Assembly: GCF_042681025.1 (NCBI RefSeq)
Contig: NZ_JBHUER010000010.1
Span: forward strand, 186,001 to 250,000
Source: Methylopila henanensis
GTDB taxonomy: Bacteria; Pseudomonadota; Alphaproteobacteria; Rhizobiales; Methylopilaceae
Direction of reading: 5' to 3'
DNA length: 64,000 bases
In this document: positions 7,822 to 16,121 of the stretch, one piece after another
Layout: each line of letters begins with the position of its first letter
How positions within the stretch are numbered: the first letter of the stretch is position 1
The notes under the pieces: generated by a model
What the model was told of the DNA's origin: nothing
The model's database searches: none
What the model saw: the letters and a program-made list of their open reading frames with translations, nothing else
Translations under genes and position numbers: made by a program

Positions 7822-7900
7822 CCCCCTCACCCGGAGGGCTGACGCCCTCCGGCCTCTCCCCGGCGGGGAGAGGTCGGCCCGTAGGGCCGGGTGAGGGGGA
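7822..7900. repeat. Second type of dispersed palindrome (CCCCTCACCC...GGGTGAGGGG)
   Basis: An outer inverted repeat (CCCCTCACCC at the left, GGGTGAGGGG at the right) encloses two smaller palindromes, GGAGGGC...GCCCTCC and CCTCTCCCCG...CGGGGAGAGG. Elements of this type are dispersed in many proteobacterial genomes. It lies between convergent genes and ends 15 bp from the M20 stop codon, so it may also act as a bidirectional transcription attenuator. Confidence 0.75.
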
Positions 7901-7914
7901 ATAACGACCGCGCC

Positions 7915-9123
7915 CTACCCCGCCAGCACGCTCCGCGCGGCCTCGAACAGCACCTCGACCCCGAGCGCGAGGTCCTCTTCCTTGGTGTCCTCCGACCAGT
8001 GGTGGCTGATCCCGCCGATCGAGGGCGTGAACAGCATCGCGGCCGGCATGATGCGCGCGAGGTTCTGGGCGTCGTGGCCCGCGCCGCTCGGCATGCGCCG
8101 CCACGCGCCCGGCGCGAGGCGCTCGGCGGCCGCCGACAGCGCGTCCATCAGGCCGGGATCGCAGACGGCGGGGACGGCGCGGCTCAGGACCTCAATTGTG
8201 GTGTGGCAGCGCTCGCGGCGGTTGCTCTCCTGAACGAGGCGGCGAAGGCAGTCCTCCATCCGCTCCAGAACCGCGATCTCGACGTCGCGGAACTGGAACA
8301 GCACGTCGGCGGTCCCCGGAATGATGCTGGGCGCGCCGGGGTCGAGCGCGATGCAGCCCGTGGTCCAGGTGCTGCGCTCTCCGCAGACGCGCGGGAACTC
8401 GGCGTCGATCGCGGCGAGCAGCCGGACGGCGGTGAGGCCGGCGTCCCGGCGCTCGGCCATGGTGGTTCCGCCGGCGTGGTCCTGCGCGCCCTCGACGATC
8501 AGCCGGAACTGCCAGATCGCGACGATGCCGGTGACGACGCCGACGCGCTCGCCGGCGTTCTCCAGCGTCGTGCCCTGCTCGATGTGCATTTCGAGATAGC
8601 CGCGGTAGCGGGCAGGATCGAGCGTCAGGCGCGGGCGGCCTTCGAGCCCCGCCGCCTTCAGCGCGGCGCGCAGCGGCGTGCCGTCGGTGCGGTTGCGGGA
8701 GCCGTCGATCTCGGCTTCCGTCAGGTCGCCGATCGCCGAGCGGCTGCCGAGGAAGCCGACGTCGAAATGCCCCTCCTCGTCCGCGAAGGCGATCGGATCG
8801 ACCGCGAGCCCCGAGCGCGCGAGCGCGAGCGCCGCGACCACGCCGAGCGCTCCGTCGAGCCAGCCGGCCTCGTTCTGGCTCTCGATATGGCTGCCGGCGA
8901 GCAGGCGGGGGCCGGCGCCCTCCCCGCGGCCGATCACCGTGCCGACGCCGTCCATCTCGGGGGCAAGTCCGATCTCCGCCATCTTCCGCATCAGCCATTC
9001 GCGGGACTCCATGTCCTGCGGCGAATAGGTCGGACGATGGACGCCGGTCTTGAACCGGCCGATCTGGCGCAGTTCGTGGAGGTCGGCGAGGAAGCGGGCC
9101 GTGTCGACGGTCGGGGCGGTCAT
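7915..9123 (-). CDS. M20 family metal-dependent amidase (allantoate amidohydrolase / N-carbamoylase type)
   Basis: The 402-aa enzyme has the hydantoinase/carbamoylase-type M20 layout: GSHIESQNEAGWLDG (78-91), ADEEGHFDVGFLGSRSAIG (about 114-132), EMHIEQG, GAGHDAQNLA and GISHHWSEDT. Members hydrolyse N-carbamoyl or ureido groups (allantoate, N-carbamoyl-amino acids, beta-ureidopropionate). The first metal motif is normally H-x-D-[ST]; here it reads H79-I-E81, so the conserved Asp is Glu, while bridging D90 and catalytic E116/E117 are kept. It is 16 bp upstream of nothing else on its strand except the CodA-like gene, whose 3' neighbour it is, so the two probably form an operon reading CodA-like then M20. 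It would suit hydrolysis of an opened ring. Confidence 0.82.
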   Translation of the reverse strand: MTAPTVDTARFLADLHELRQIGRFKTGVHRPTYSPQDMESREWLMRKMAEIGLAPEMDGVGTVIGRGEGAGPRLLAGSHIESQNEAGWLDGALGVVAALALARSGLAVDPIAFADEEGHFDVGFLGSRSAIGDLTEAEIDGSRNRTDGTPLRAALKAAGLEGRPRLTLDPARYRGYLEMHIEQGTTLENAGERVGVVTGIVAIWQFRLIVEGAQDHAGGTTMAERRDAGLTAVRLLAAIDAEFPRVCGERSTWTTGCIALDPGAPSIIPGTADVLFQFRDVEIAVLERMEDCLRRLVQESNRRERCHTTIEVLSRAVPAVCDPGLMDALSAAAERLAPGAWRRMPSGAGHDAQNLARIMPAAMLFTPSIGGISHHWSEDTKEEDLALGVEVLFEAARSVLAG

Positions 9124-9139
9124 TGCATGTCCTTGGAGA

Positions 9140-10369
9140 TCAGGCGTCAGGCGGGTTGAGCGCGGCGCGCGGCCGCTCGAAGCTCCGCCGCCCGCGCTTC
9201 AGGCCCCAGAGCGGGGCCGCGATGTCGGCGAAGGCCTCTCCGGCGTCCGCCGCGTCGAGCACGACGAGATCGGCCGCGGCGCCGACGCGCAGGCCGTAGT
9301 CGTCGAGGTTCATCAGCCGCGCCGGCCCGTCGGTGACGAGGTCGAGGCAGGCGTCGAAACCGTCGGGGCCGACTTGCGCCACGTTGGCGTAGAGGTTCGC
9401 CATCCGCATCAGCGACAGGTCGCCGAACGGCGTGAACGGGTTCTGCACGTTGTTGGTGGCGATCGAGGCGGTGACGCCGCGGCGCGCGAGCTCGTGCGCG
9501 GGCGTCACGCCGCGGGGCCGGTCGGCGAAGCGGTCGCGCCCCATCAGGTAGAGGTCGGTGGCGGGCAGCGCCGTCAGCGCAACGCCGGCGCCCGCGAGCC
9601 GGGCCGCGGCGCGCTCGAAGGCGCTCGGCGTCATGGCGGAGAGTTTGGTCACATGGCCGACCGCGACCCGGCCGCCGCGGCCGAACGCCTCCGTCCGCCG
9701 GCAGACGTCCTCCAGATGGCCGGTGGAGGCGTCAAGATCGAAGTCGAGATGGAGATCGAGCGCGACGTCATAATCCGCGGCGAGCTCGAACAGGCGGTCG
9801 AGCTGGGCGATCGGGTCCGTGTCGGTGTAGGGGCAGCCGCCGAGAACATCGGCGCCCTCCTCCAGCGCCGCGACCAGCAGCTCCTCGCAGCCGGGATCGT
9901 TGGTCAGCCCCTCCTGCGGGAACACGCAGAGCTCGAGGTCGATCCCCCAGGCGTAGTCGCTGCGCGCCCGCTTCAGCGCGCGGAAGCTGCGCAGGCCGGC
10001 GCGCGGGTCGACCTCCACATGGGTCCGCATCCGTGTCGTGCCGTGGGCGATCGCGCGGTCGAGGCAGCGGCCGGCGCGGGCGAGCACGTCCTCTTCGGTG
10101 AAGTCCGCCTTCAGCCGCGCGACGGTCGCGATCGCGGCCTTCAGGTCGCCATGGGCGTGGCCGCAGCGCCCGAGCAGGCAGGCCTTGTCGAGATGGACGT
10201 GGGTGTCGACGAAGCCCGGAAGTCCCAATCGCCCGCCGGCGTCGATCACGGGCGCGTCGCACACGATCTCGCGTTCGATCGCCGCGATCCGTCCTCCGGC
10301 GATCCCTATCGCGACGGGCGCCGGGGCGTCACGCGTGTTGAGATTGGTGACGACGAGATCGAGGGTCAT
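9140..10369 (-). CDS. CodA/AtzC-like amidohydrolase (cytosine-deaminase family)
   Basis: The 409-aa protein contains PGFVDTHVHLDKA (51-63), with H57 and H59 as metal ligands in the cytosine deaminase/N-isopropylammelide hydrolase pattern. RMRTHVEVDP, DLHLDFDLDA, VAVGHVTKLS and TNNVQNPFTPFGD complete the barrel; in CodA the last position is a DD metal-binding pair and here it is NN, so substrate or metal use may differ. Likely reaction: hydrolytic deamination of, or ring cleavage in, a pyrimidine- or triazine-like compound. Lies 16 bp upstream of the M20 gene on the same strand. Its promoter shares an intergenic region with the SnoaL-like gene, where a TGCATGCA motif is found. Confidence 0.8.
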   Translation of the reverse strand: MTLDLVVTNLNTRDAPAPVAIGIAGGRIAAIEREIVCDAPVIDAGGRLGLPGFVDTHVHLDKACLLGRCGHAHGDLKAAIATVARLKADFTEEDVLARAGRCLDRAIAHGTTRMRTHVEVDPRAGLRSFRALKRARSDYAWGIDLELCVFPQEGLTNDPGCEELLVAALEEGADVLGGCPYTDTDPIAQLDRLFELAADYDVALDLHLDFDLDASTGHLEDVCRRTEAFGRGGRVAVGHVTKLSAMTPSAFERAAARLAGAGVALTALPATDLYLMGRDRFADRPRGVTPAHELARRGVTASIATNNVQNPFTPFGDLSLMRMANLYANVAQVGPDGFDACLDLVTDGPARLMNLDDYGLRVGAAADLVVLDAADAGEAFADIAAPLWGLKRGRRSFERPRAALNPPDA

Positions 10370-10418
10370 GCGCAGCGTCCGCGGAACATGCCCACAAAAC
10401 TAGCGCCGGGGGCGCAAA

Positions 10419-10447
10419 ATGCATGAACTAATTGCATGCACTTTGCC
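10419..10447. promoter_or_regulatory. Candidate GntR operator, site 1
   Basis: ATGCAT (10419) and TTGCATGCACTTTGCC (10432-10447) lie between the divergent CodA-like and SnoaL-like genes. The 8-bp TGCATGCA is a perfect palindrome. The string TTGCATGCACTTT recurs exactly at 11878, immediately upstream of the ABC ATPase gene; both sites flank the GntR gene. Confidence 0.6.
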
Positions 10448-10497
10448 TCGCATTCTGCTTAAAGCTTGGACGTCCCGCAGCCGTGAGGATGAATCCG

Positions 10498-10899
10498 ATG
10501 TCCGACGCCCTGTCCCCTGACGCCGCGCTGGTGCGCGATTTCCTCGAAGCCTCGATGGTCCCGGATCCCGAGCGGGCCGCGAGCTACATGGCCGACGACG
10601 TGCGGATCACCTTCACCGGCGGCCGTCCCTTCACGCATCCGAGCGGCCCCACCGCCTTCAACGCCATGCGCTACGCCTGGGTGAAGAAGCGGATGGAGCG
10701 GTTCGACGTGGCCCCGGGCGACGGCGAGACGGTGGTCTACAGCGTCGGCACGCTCTACGGCGCGTGGCCGGACGGCGAGCCGTTCGAAGGCAACCGCTAC
10801 GTCGACCGCTTCCTGGTGCGCGGCGGCAAGATCGTCACCATGGACGTCTGGAACGACAGCGCCGAACGCATTCTTACGCGGCTCGGCGTCGAGGCCTGA
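10498..10899 (+). CDS. SnoaL-like / NTF2-fold protein
   Basis: The 133-aa protein shows the cone-shaped NTF2/SnoaL pattern: an N-terminal helix pair (VRDFLEASMVPDPERAASYMADDV), a strand with FTGGRPFTHPSG, and a long C-terminal sheet (GNRYVDRFLVRGGKIVTMDVW). Such proteins are small isomerases, hydrolases or ligand binders; the exact reaction is not readable. ATG 10498 is chosen over 10489 because GAGG ends 9 nt before it. It is divergent from the CodA-like gene, sits next to the candidate GntR operator, and is followed by a palindromic repeat. It is probably an accessory enzyme of the same pathway. Confidence 0.7.
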   Translation: MSDALSPDAALVRDFLEASMVPDPERAASYMADDVRITFTGGRPFTHPSGPTAFNAMRYAWVKKRMERFDVAPGDGETVVYSVGTLYGAWPDGEPFEGNRYVDRFLVRGGKIVTMDVWNDSAERILTRLGVEA

Positions 10900-10915
10900 A
10901 CGGCCTCAGGCTCGT

Positions 10916-11008
10916 CGTCATGCCCGCCTTCGCGGGCATCCACGACTTCCTTTTGACCCGTAGCGCCAGACGTAAAAGTCGTGGATACCCGGCTTCGCCG
11001 GGCATGAC
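10916..11008. repeat. Dispersed palindromic repeat pair (REP-like), copy 3
   Basis: Two facing units (CGTCATGCCCGCC...GGGCATCCACGACTT and AAGTCGTGGATACCCGG...CCGGGCATGACAG) with a spacer of about 24 bp match the pair at 2541. It is located between the convergent SnoaL-like and GntR genes. Confidence 0.85.
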
Positions 11009-11049
11009 AGGCGCTTGGGTCGCGCGCCCCGTACATTTTGCAAACGCAG

Positions 11050-11793
11050 TCACCGCCCTCCGCGCCCGCCCTTCGGCGGCGCGGCGTCGTGCGCGTAAGG
11101 GGCCAGCACGTCCATGATGTTACGCGGCTTCGACGTCGACTCGGACACCAGCGCGCGGCCGGCGACGGCTTCGAGGTGGTGGTCCATCAGGGCCGTCGCC
11201 CGTTCCGCGTCGCCGCCGGCGAGCGCCGCCACGATCTCGAGGTGCTCGCTGACCGCGCAGTCCGAGGAGTGCGGCCGGGCGAACAGCGCGAGCGTCAGGC
11301 AGCAGCGATAGGCGATCTCGCTGACGTAGCGGATGAGCACCGGGCTGCCGGTCATCTCGGCGAGGCGGATGTGGAACTCGGTCGCGAGCCGGATCGAGAT
11401 CGGCTCCGGGCCGCCCTTCGCCTGCCGCTCGCGCTCGATGCCCTCTTCCAGCTCCGCCACCTGAGCGCGGGTCAGCCGGCCCGCGAGCCGCTTCACCACC
11501 AGCCGTTCGAGGCCGGCGCGCACGTCGAACAGATCGCGCGCCTCATCCCAGCTCGGGGTCGCGACCACGGCGATGCGGTTGCGGCGAAGCTCCACCAGCC
11601 CCTCGGAGCCGAGCTGGCCGAGCGCGTGGCGGGCGATGGTGCGGCTGACGCCGAAGCGCTCGCCGAGCGCGTCTTCGGGCAGCCGGTCGCCCGGCATGAG
11701 CGCCCGCTCGATGATCGCGCGGCGCAGCGCCTGACAGATGACGCCGACCCGGTCCGGCGCGGTCTTCGAAGCAGCGTCCACGTCCGCCTTCAT
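11050..11793 (-). CDS. GntR family regulator (FadR/FCD subfamily)
   Basis: The 247-aa protein has an N-terminal winged helix (about residues 15-80: LRRAIIERALMPGDRLPEDALGERFGVSRTIARHALGQLGSEGLVE) and a C-terminal all-helical FCD ligand domain with metal-type positions (DLFDVRAGLE, EFHIRLAEMTGS, EHLEIVAAL, DHHLEAV). FCD regulators typically bind carboxylates or amino-acid-like effectors. ATG 11793 is chosen because GGGAGGG precedes it and upstream codons to 11910 are not conserved. It probably controls both promoters carrying the TTGCATGCACTTT motif (10432 and 11878), that is the CodA-like/M20 and SnoaL-like genes and the ABC transporter operon. Confidence 0.85.
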   Translation of the reverse strand: MKADVDAASKTAPDRVGVICQALRRAIIERALMPGDRLPEDALGERFGVSRTIARHALGQLGSEGLVELRRNRIAVVATPSWDEARDLFDVRAGLERLVVKRLAGRLTRAQVAELEEGIERERQAKGGPEPISIRLATEFHIRLAEMTGSPVLIRYVSEIAYRCCLTLALFARPHSSDCAVSEHLEIVAALAGGDAERATALMDHHLEAVAGRALVSESTSKPRNIMDVLAPYAHDAAPPKGGRGGR

Positions 11794-11877
11794 CGCGCGA
11801 GTCCCTCCCGAGGCCGCTGAGCCCCTCGCGTGATAGCGCCGGGCGGCGGGACTGCGCAAGGCGATCTGGGGCCACGC

Positions 11878-11910
11878 TTGCATGCACTTTCGCCATGGAG
11901 GCGCATGCAT
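11878..11910. promoter_or_regulatory. Candidate GntR operator, site 2, overlapping the ABC operon leader
   Basis: TTGCATGCACTTT (11878-11890) matches site 1 base for base, and GCATGCAT follows at 11903-11910. The first copy lies before and the second covers the ATG of the ATPase gene; GGAGG at 11897-11901 sits between them. Binding here would block both transcription and initiation regions. Confidence 0.6.
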
Positions 11911-12748
11911 GATGTCCGGAACACACCGTCACGACCCTGGCGCGGAGCGCGTCGCGATCGCCCTGTCCGGCGCAGCCGTCACCTTTGGCCGCGGCGCGCG
12001 GAAGACCGCGGCGCTCAGCCCGACCACGCTGAAGATCGCCGAGGGCGAGTTCGTCGCGCTGGTCGGCCCGTCCGGCTGCGGCAAGTCCACCATCCTCAAG
12101 CTCGCGAGCGGCCTGCTGCAGCCGAGCGAGGGCACCGTCATCGTGGGCGGCCGCGAGACCGCCGCCAAGGCGATGCGCATCGGCATGGCGTTCCAGAACC
12201 CGACGATGCTGCCCTGGCTCACCGTCGAGCGGAACATCATGCTGCCGCTCAAGATCGTGCGGCCGTTTCGCGGCGAGTACCGCGCCAAGCGGCGGACGGA
12301 GTTCCGCGACCGCGCCCACGCGCTGCTCGATCAGGTCGGGCTGAAGGGCTTCGCCGAAAAGTATCCGTGGCAGCTCTCGGGCGGCATGCAGCAACGGGCG
12401 AACCTCTGCCGCGCGCTGATCCACGAACCGCGGCTGCTGCTGCTCGACGAGCCGTTCGGCGCGCTCGACCAGTTCACCCGCGAGGAGCTCTGGGGCGTAC
12501 TGCAGGACCTGTGGCTCGCGCGCAAGCCGACCGTGCTGCTCGTCACACACGACCTCAAGGAGGCCGGGTACCTCGCGAGCCGCATCTGCGTGATGAGCGC
12601 CCGCCCCGGCCGCATCCTCGACGACAGCCCGGTGGATTTCCCGCGCCCGCGCACCGTCGCCATGACGTTCGACCCGGATTTCGTCGCCCTCAACCAGCGC
12701 CTCAGGGCGCGCATCGTGGAGGCCCGCGGCGGCGCGGAGCAGAGCTGA
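11909..12748 (+). CDS. NitT/TauT-family ABC transporter, ATP-binding protein
   Basis: The 279-aa ATPase has Walker A GPSGCGKST, Q-loop AFQNP, signature LSGGMQQR, Walker B LLLLDEP and H-loop VTHD, with the PFGALD-type D-loop of SsuB/TauB-like proteins. It energises import together with the next two genes. ATG 11909 is preferred (GGAGG 7 nt upstream); ATG 11912 is equally in frame, and an earlier ATG at 11882 lies inside the candidate operator. Its stop codon overlaps the permease start by one base. Confidence 0.9.
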   Translation: MMSGTHRHDPGAERVAIALSGAAVTFGRGARKTAALSPTTLKIAEGEFVALVGPSGCGKSTILKLASGLLQPSEGTVIVGGRETAAKAMRIGMAFQNPTMLPWLTVERNIMLPLKIVRPFRGEYRAKRRTEFRDRAHALLDQVGLKGFAEKYPWQLSGGMQQRANLCRALIHEPRLLLLDEPFGALDQFTREELWGVLQDLWLARKPTVLLVTHDLKEAGYLASRICVMSARPGRILDDSPVDFPRPRTVAMTFDPDFVALNQRLRARIVEARGGAEQS

Positions 12749-13527
12749 TGACCGATTTCGCCGCCGTACGCCGCAAGCTCTGGGCTGTCGCCCTGATCGT
12801 CGGCTTCTTCCTCCTCTGGGAGGCGCTCTGCCTCGCCCTCGACGTCTCGGACCTGGTGCTGCCGCGCCCGAGCCAGGTGTTCGCCACCCTGTTCGCGCGG
12901 CTGCCGATCCTGTGGCCGCACATCCTGCAGACGCTGATGACGACCATGATCGGCTTCGTCGGCGGCGTGGTGATCGGCGTCGCCATCGGCGCGCTGATCG
13001 GCGTCTCGAAGGTCGCCTACGACACCGCCTATCCGCTGCTCATCGGCTTCTCGTCGATCCCGAAGGTCGCCGTGGTGCCGATCTTCGTGCTGTGGTTCGG
13101 CTCCGGCACGGTTCCGGCCGTCCTGACCTCGCTCGTGATCTGCTTCTTCCCGATCGTCGTGAACGTCGCGACGGGCCTCGCCACCACCGAGCCCGAGCTC
13201 GAGGACGTGCTCAAGGCGCTCGGCGCCTCGAAGGCCGACATCCTCTGGAACGTCGGCCTGCCGCGCGTGACGCCGTTCTTCTTCGCGGCGCTGAAGGTTT
13301 CAATCACCTACGCCTTCGTCGGCACCGTGCTGGCCGAGACCGTCGCGTCGAACCGCGGCGTCGGCAACGTGATGATGAGCGCGTCGTCGAACTTCGACGT
13401 GCCGCTGGTCTTCGCCGGGCTGTTCGTGCTCGCGGGCCTCGGCGTCGCCCTCTACGTCGCCTTCTCCCTCATCGAGCGCCGCGTCACCGGCTGGGCCTCC
13501 CGCCGCGACGACTTCGCGGCCGCCTGA
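12748..13527 (+). CDS. NitT/TauT-family ABC transporter permease
   Basis: The 259-aa protein has about six membrane segments (first at residues 11-32, LWAVALIVGFFLLWEALCLAL) and the EAA loop typical of the BPD_transp_1 family, ATEPELEDVLKALGASKADILWNVGLP. It forms the inner-membrane channel of the importer. Its start overlaps the ATPase stop (TGATG), showing translational coupling; the binding-protein gene follows 28 bp later. Confidence 0.9.
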   Translation: MTDFAAVRRKLWAVALIVGFFLLWEALCLALDVSDLVLPRPSQVFATLFARLPILWPHILQTLMTTMIGFVGGVVIGVAIGALIGVSKVAYDTAYPLLIGFSSIPKVAVVPIFVLWFGSGTVPAVLTSLVICFFPIVVNVATGLATTEPELEDVLKALGASKADILWNVGLPRVTPFFFAALKVSITYAFVGTVLAETVASNRGVGNVMMSASSNFDVPLVFAGLFVLAGLGVALYVAFSLIERRVTGWASRRDDFAAA

Positions 13528-13555
13528 CCATTCCCAAGCAGGAAGGATCCCCGAG

Positions 13556-14581
13556 ATGCTCAAACCGCTCCTCGCCGCGCTCGCGCTCGGCGCCCTCGTC
13601 TCGGCGCCCGCCGCGGCGGCCGACACCAAGATCAAGTTCACGCTCGGCTGGAAGACCCAAGGCTCCGACGCCGCCTTCATGCTCGCCAAGGACAAGGGCT
13701 ACTTCAAGGAGGAAGGGCTCGACGTCCAGATCGACCAGGGCGAGGGCTCGGGCGCGACCGTCACCCGCATCATGTCGGGCGCATGGGACGCGGGCTTCGG
13801 CGACGTCAACGCCATCATCCAGAACGCCGCCCAGCGCCCGGACGCCGCGCCGGTGATGGTCTACCAGATGTGGAACCGCCCGCCCTTCGCGGTCGTGACC
13901 AAGGCGGAGGCCGGCGTGAAGTCCCCGAAGGACCTCGAGGGCAAGACGCTCGGCGGCGCGCAGGGCACGCCGACCACGCGCCTGATCTCCGTCTTCGCCA
14001 AGACCAACGGCGTCGACATGGAAAAGGTCAAGCTCTCCAACATGGCCCCGAACCTTCAGGAGCCGATGCTGATCCGCGGCGACATCGACGGCGCGATGGT
14101 GTTCACCCTCACGAGCTACTTCAACCTCGTGCTGAACCGGCAGGACCCGGACAAGGACTACCGCTGGCTGAACTTCGGCGACTATGGCCTCGACCTCTAC
14201 TCGAACGGCATGATGGTCTCGCGCAAGCTGCTGAAGGAGAATCCGAAGGCGGTGGCGGGGCTGGTCAAGGCCGTCAACCGCGCGGCGATCGAGATCGGCA
14301 AGGACCAGGAGGCGGGCATGAAGGCGATCGAGGCCTATGACAACCTCGTCAACCTCGCGGTCGAGAAGCGCCGCCTGCAGTTCGCCTACGAGAAGCTGAT
14401 GGTCTCGCCCGAAGCCGCCGAGATCGGCCTCGGCGACATCAAGGACGACCGCATGAAGAAGGCGATCGACATCGTGGTTGCGGGCTACGGCCTGCCCCGC
14501 GCGCCGGAGCCGGCCGAGATCTTCTCGCGGGAGTTCCTGCCGGCCCGCGCCGAGCGCGAACTCGTCTACACGGCGAACTGA
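13556..14581 (+). CDS. NitT/TauT (SsuA/THI5-like) ABC transporter substrate-binding protein
   Basis: The 341-aa protein has a Sec signal peptide cleaved near residue 21 (VSAPAAAAD). The mature protein shows the NMT1/THI5-like pattern: LGWKTQGSDAAFMLAKDKGYFKEEGLDVQIDQGEGSG, then GGAQGTPTTRLISVFAKTNGVD. This family binds sulfonates, nitrate, formylaminopyrimidine, phthalate, urea-like and other ligands, so specificity cannot be read. The surrounding hydrolases favour an N-heterocycle or cyclic imide; the thiamine genes 4 kb downstream leave a thiamine-pyrimidine ligand as an alternative. AAGGATC precedes the ATG; the amidohydrolase starts 3 nt after its stop. Confidence 0.87.
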   Translation: MLKPLLAALALGALVSAPAAAADTKIKFTLGWKTQGSDAAFMLAKDKGYFKEEGLDVQIDQGEGSGATVTRIMSGAWDAGFGDVNAIIQNAAQRPDAAPVMVYQMWNRPPFAVVTKAEAGVKSPKDLEGKTLGGAQGTPTTRLISVFAKTNGVDMEKVKLSNMAPNLQEPMLIRGDIDGAMVFTLTSYFNLVLNRQDPDKDYRWLNFGDYGLDLYSNGMMVSRKLLKENPKAVAGLVKAVNRAAIEIGKDQEAGMKAIEAYDNLVNLAVEKRRLQFAYEKLMVSPEAAEIGLGDIKDDRMKKAIDIVVAGYGLPRAPEPAEIFSREFLPARAERELVYTAN

Positions 14582-14583
14582 CC

Positions 14584-16023
14584 ATGGCCGGAGCCGTCGC
14601 CGCCGCGGCGCTGTTCGACGGCGAACGCCTTCGCCACGACGTCGCCCTCGCGCATGAGGGCGGCGGCGTCGCGGCGATCGAGCGGCTTGGCGAGCCGCCT
14701 CGCGGGCCGCGACGCCTGGTGACGCCGGCGCTCGTCAACGCGCACGACCATGCGCGGCCGCTGTCGACGACCTCGTTCGGGTCGGCCTTCCTGCCGCTCG
14801 AAGCCTGGCTGCCGCGCAACGTGTTCGTGACGCCGCCGGACCCCTATCTCGCGGCGATCGCCCCGCTCGCCCGCGCCGCGCGGGCCGGCTGCGGCGCGGT
14901 GATGGTCCATTACACCCGGCCGAGCGGGACGCTGTCTCCGGTCGACGAGGCCCGCTCCATCGCCCGCGCCGCGAACGACATCGGCGTGCGCATCGCCTTC
15001 GCGCCCGCCGTGCGCGACATGAACCCGCTGGTCTATGGCGACGAGACCGAGATGCTGGCGCGCCTGCCCCCGGCGACCGAGGCGCTGTTCCGCGAGGCCT
15101 TCGTCCGCGAGCCCACGACGCCGCAGGCCTATCTCGACCTCGTCGACGAGATCGCGGACGCGATCGCGGGGCCGCTTGTCGACGTGCAGTACGGGCCGGC
15201 GGGCCCGCAATGGTGCTCGCGCCCGATGCTGGAGGCGATCGCGGACGCTTCCGCCCGCACCGGGCGGCGCGTGCACATGCATCTGCTGGAGACCGAGCGC
15301 CAGCGCGCCTGGGCGGACCGGGCCTTCCCCGACGGCGTCGTCCGGCATCTGGAGGAGATCGGCCTGCTGTCGGAGCGGCTGACGCTCGCCCATTGCGTCC
15401 ATGCGCGCCCCGACGAACTCGACCGGATCGCGGCCTCCGGCGCGCGGATCGTCACCAATTTCAGCTCGAACATGTATCTGCGCTCGGGCCTCGGCCCCAT
15501 CCGCCAGGCCCACGCCCGCGGCTGCCGGGTCGCGGTCGGCGTCGACGGGCAGGCGCTCGACGAGGACGACGACCTGCTGCGCGAGATGCGGCTGGTGCAC
15601 GGCGTCCACGCCGGGGCGAAGCTCGATCCCGCATGGACGCGCGCCGGCTTTCTGTCGGCCGTGATCGCCGCCGGCCGCGCCGCCGTCGGCGCGCCCGGAG
15701 ACGGAGCGCTGACGCCCGGCGCGCCGGCGGATTTCGTGACGTTCGATCTCGACGCGCTTGACCGCGACCGGATCGCACCGGTCGATCCGCTCGACCTGCT
15801 GTTCACCCGCGGCGCCGCGGCCCATGTGCGCGAGGTCGTGGTGGCGGGCCGCACGATCGTCGCCGACGGCCGCGTCACGGGCGTCGATCTCGACGCGGTC
15901 GAGGCCGAGCTTCGGACGCTGTTCCGGGCGAACGCCGGCCGCCATCGCGCGCTCGAAGCCGCATGGGGGCCGTTCGACGCCGGCTTGCGCGACTGGTTTC
16001 GGGGCTGCCTCGGCTGCGGCTGA
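14584..16023 (+). CDS. ATZ/TRZ-like amidohydrolase
   Basis: The 479-aa metal-dependent hydrolase has NAHDHARPLS (H54, H56), an Asp-rich RMHLLET-type strand (VHMHLLETERQ), LAHCVHARPDEL and GVDGQALDEDDD, the usual barrel metal and catalytic positions. The N-terminal beta-sandwich is short (AAALFDGERLRHDVALAHEGG). It probably deaminates or dechlorinates/hydrolyses a ring C-N bond; the nearest characterised relatives act on guanine, cytosine-like and triazine compounds. It directly follows the binding protein in the operon, which suggests that it is the first cytoplasmic enzyme to meet the imported substrate. Exact substrate unknown. Confidence 0.8.
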   Translation: MAGAVAAAALFDGERLRHDVALAHEGGGVAAIERLGEPPRGPRRLVTPALVNAHDHARPLSTTSFGSAFLPLEAWLPRNVFVTPPDPYLAAIAPLARAARAGCGAVMVHYTRPSGTLSPVDEARSIARAANDIGVRIAFAPAVRDMNPLVYGDETEMLARLPPATEALFREAFVREPTTPQAYLDLVDEIADAIAGPLVDVQYGPAGPQWCSRPMLEAIADASARTGRRVHMHLLETERQRAWADRAFPDGVVRHLEEIGLLSERLTLAHCVHARPDELDRIAASGARIVTNFSSNMYLRSGLGPIRQAHARGCRVAVGVDGQALDEDDDLLREMRLVHGVHAGAKLDPAWTRAGFLSAVIAAGRAAVGAPGDGALTPGAPADFVTFDLDALDRDRIAPVDPLDLLFTRGAAAHVREVVVAGRTIVADGRVTGVDLDAVEAELRTLFRANAGRHRALEAAWGPFDAGLRDWFRGCLGCG

Positions 16024-16121
16024 AGCCGCGGCCCGTCGACGAAGCGTGACTTGCCGCCCTCGCCCCGCGAGGATGAACTGACCGACCAGAAGCCGAACAA
16101 CGACAGAGAGGACGAGACGCC

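Noticed and set aside
11882..11908. Upstream ATG (11882) of the ABC ATPase
   Set aside because: It lies within the TTGCATGCACTTT motif and has no ribosome site, while ATG 11909 has GGAGG at 7 nt.
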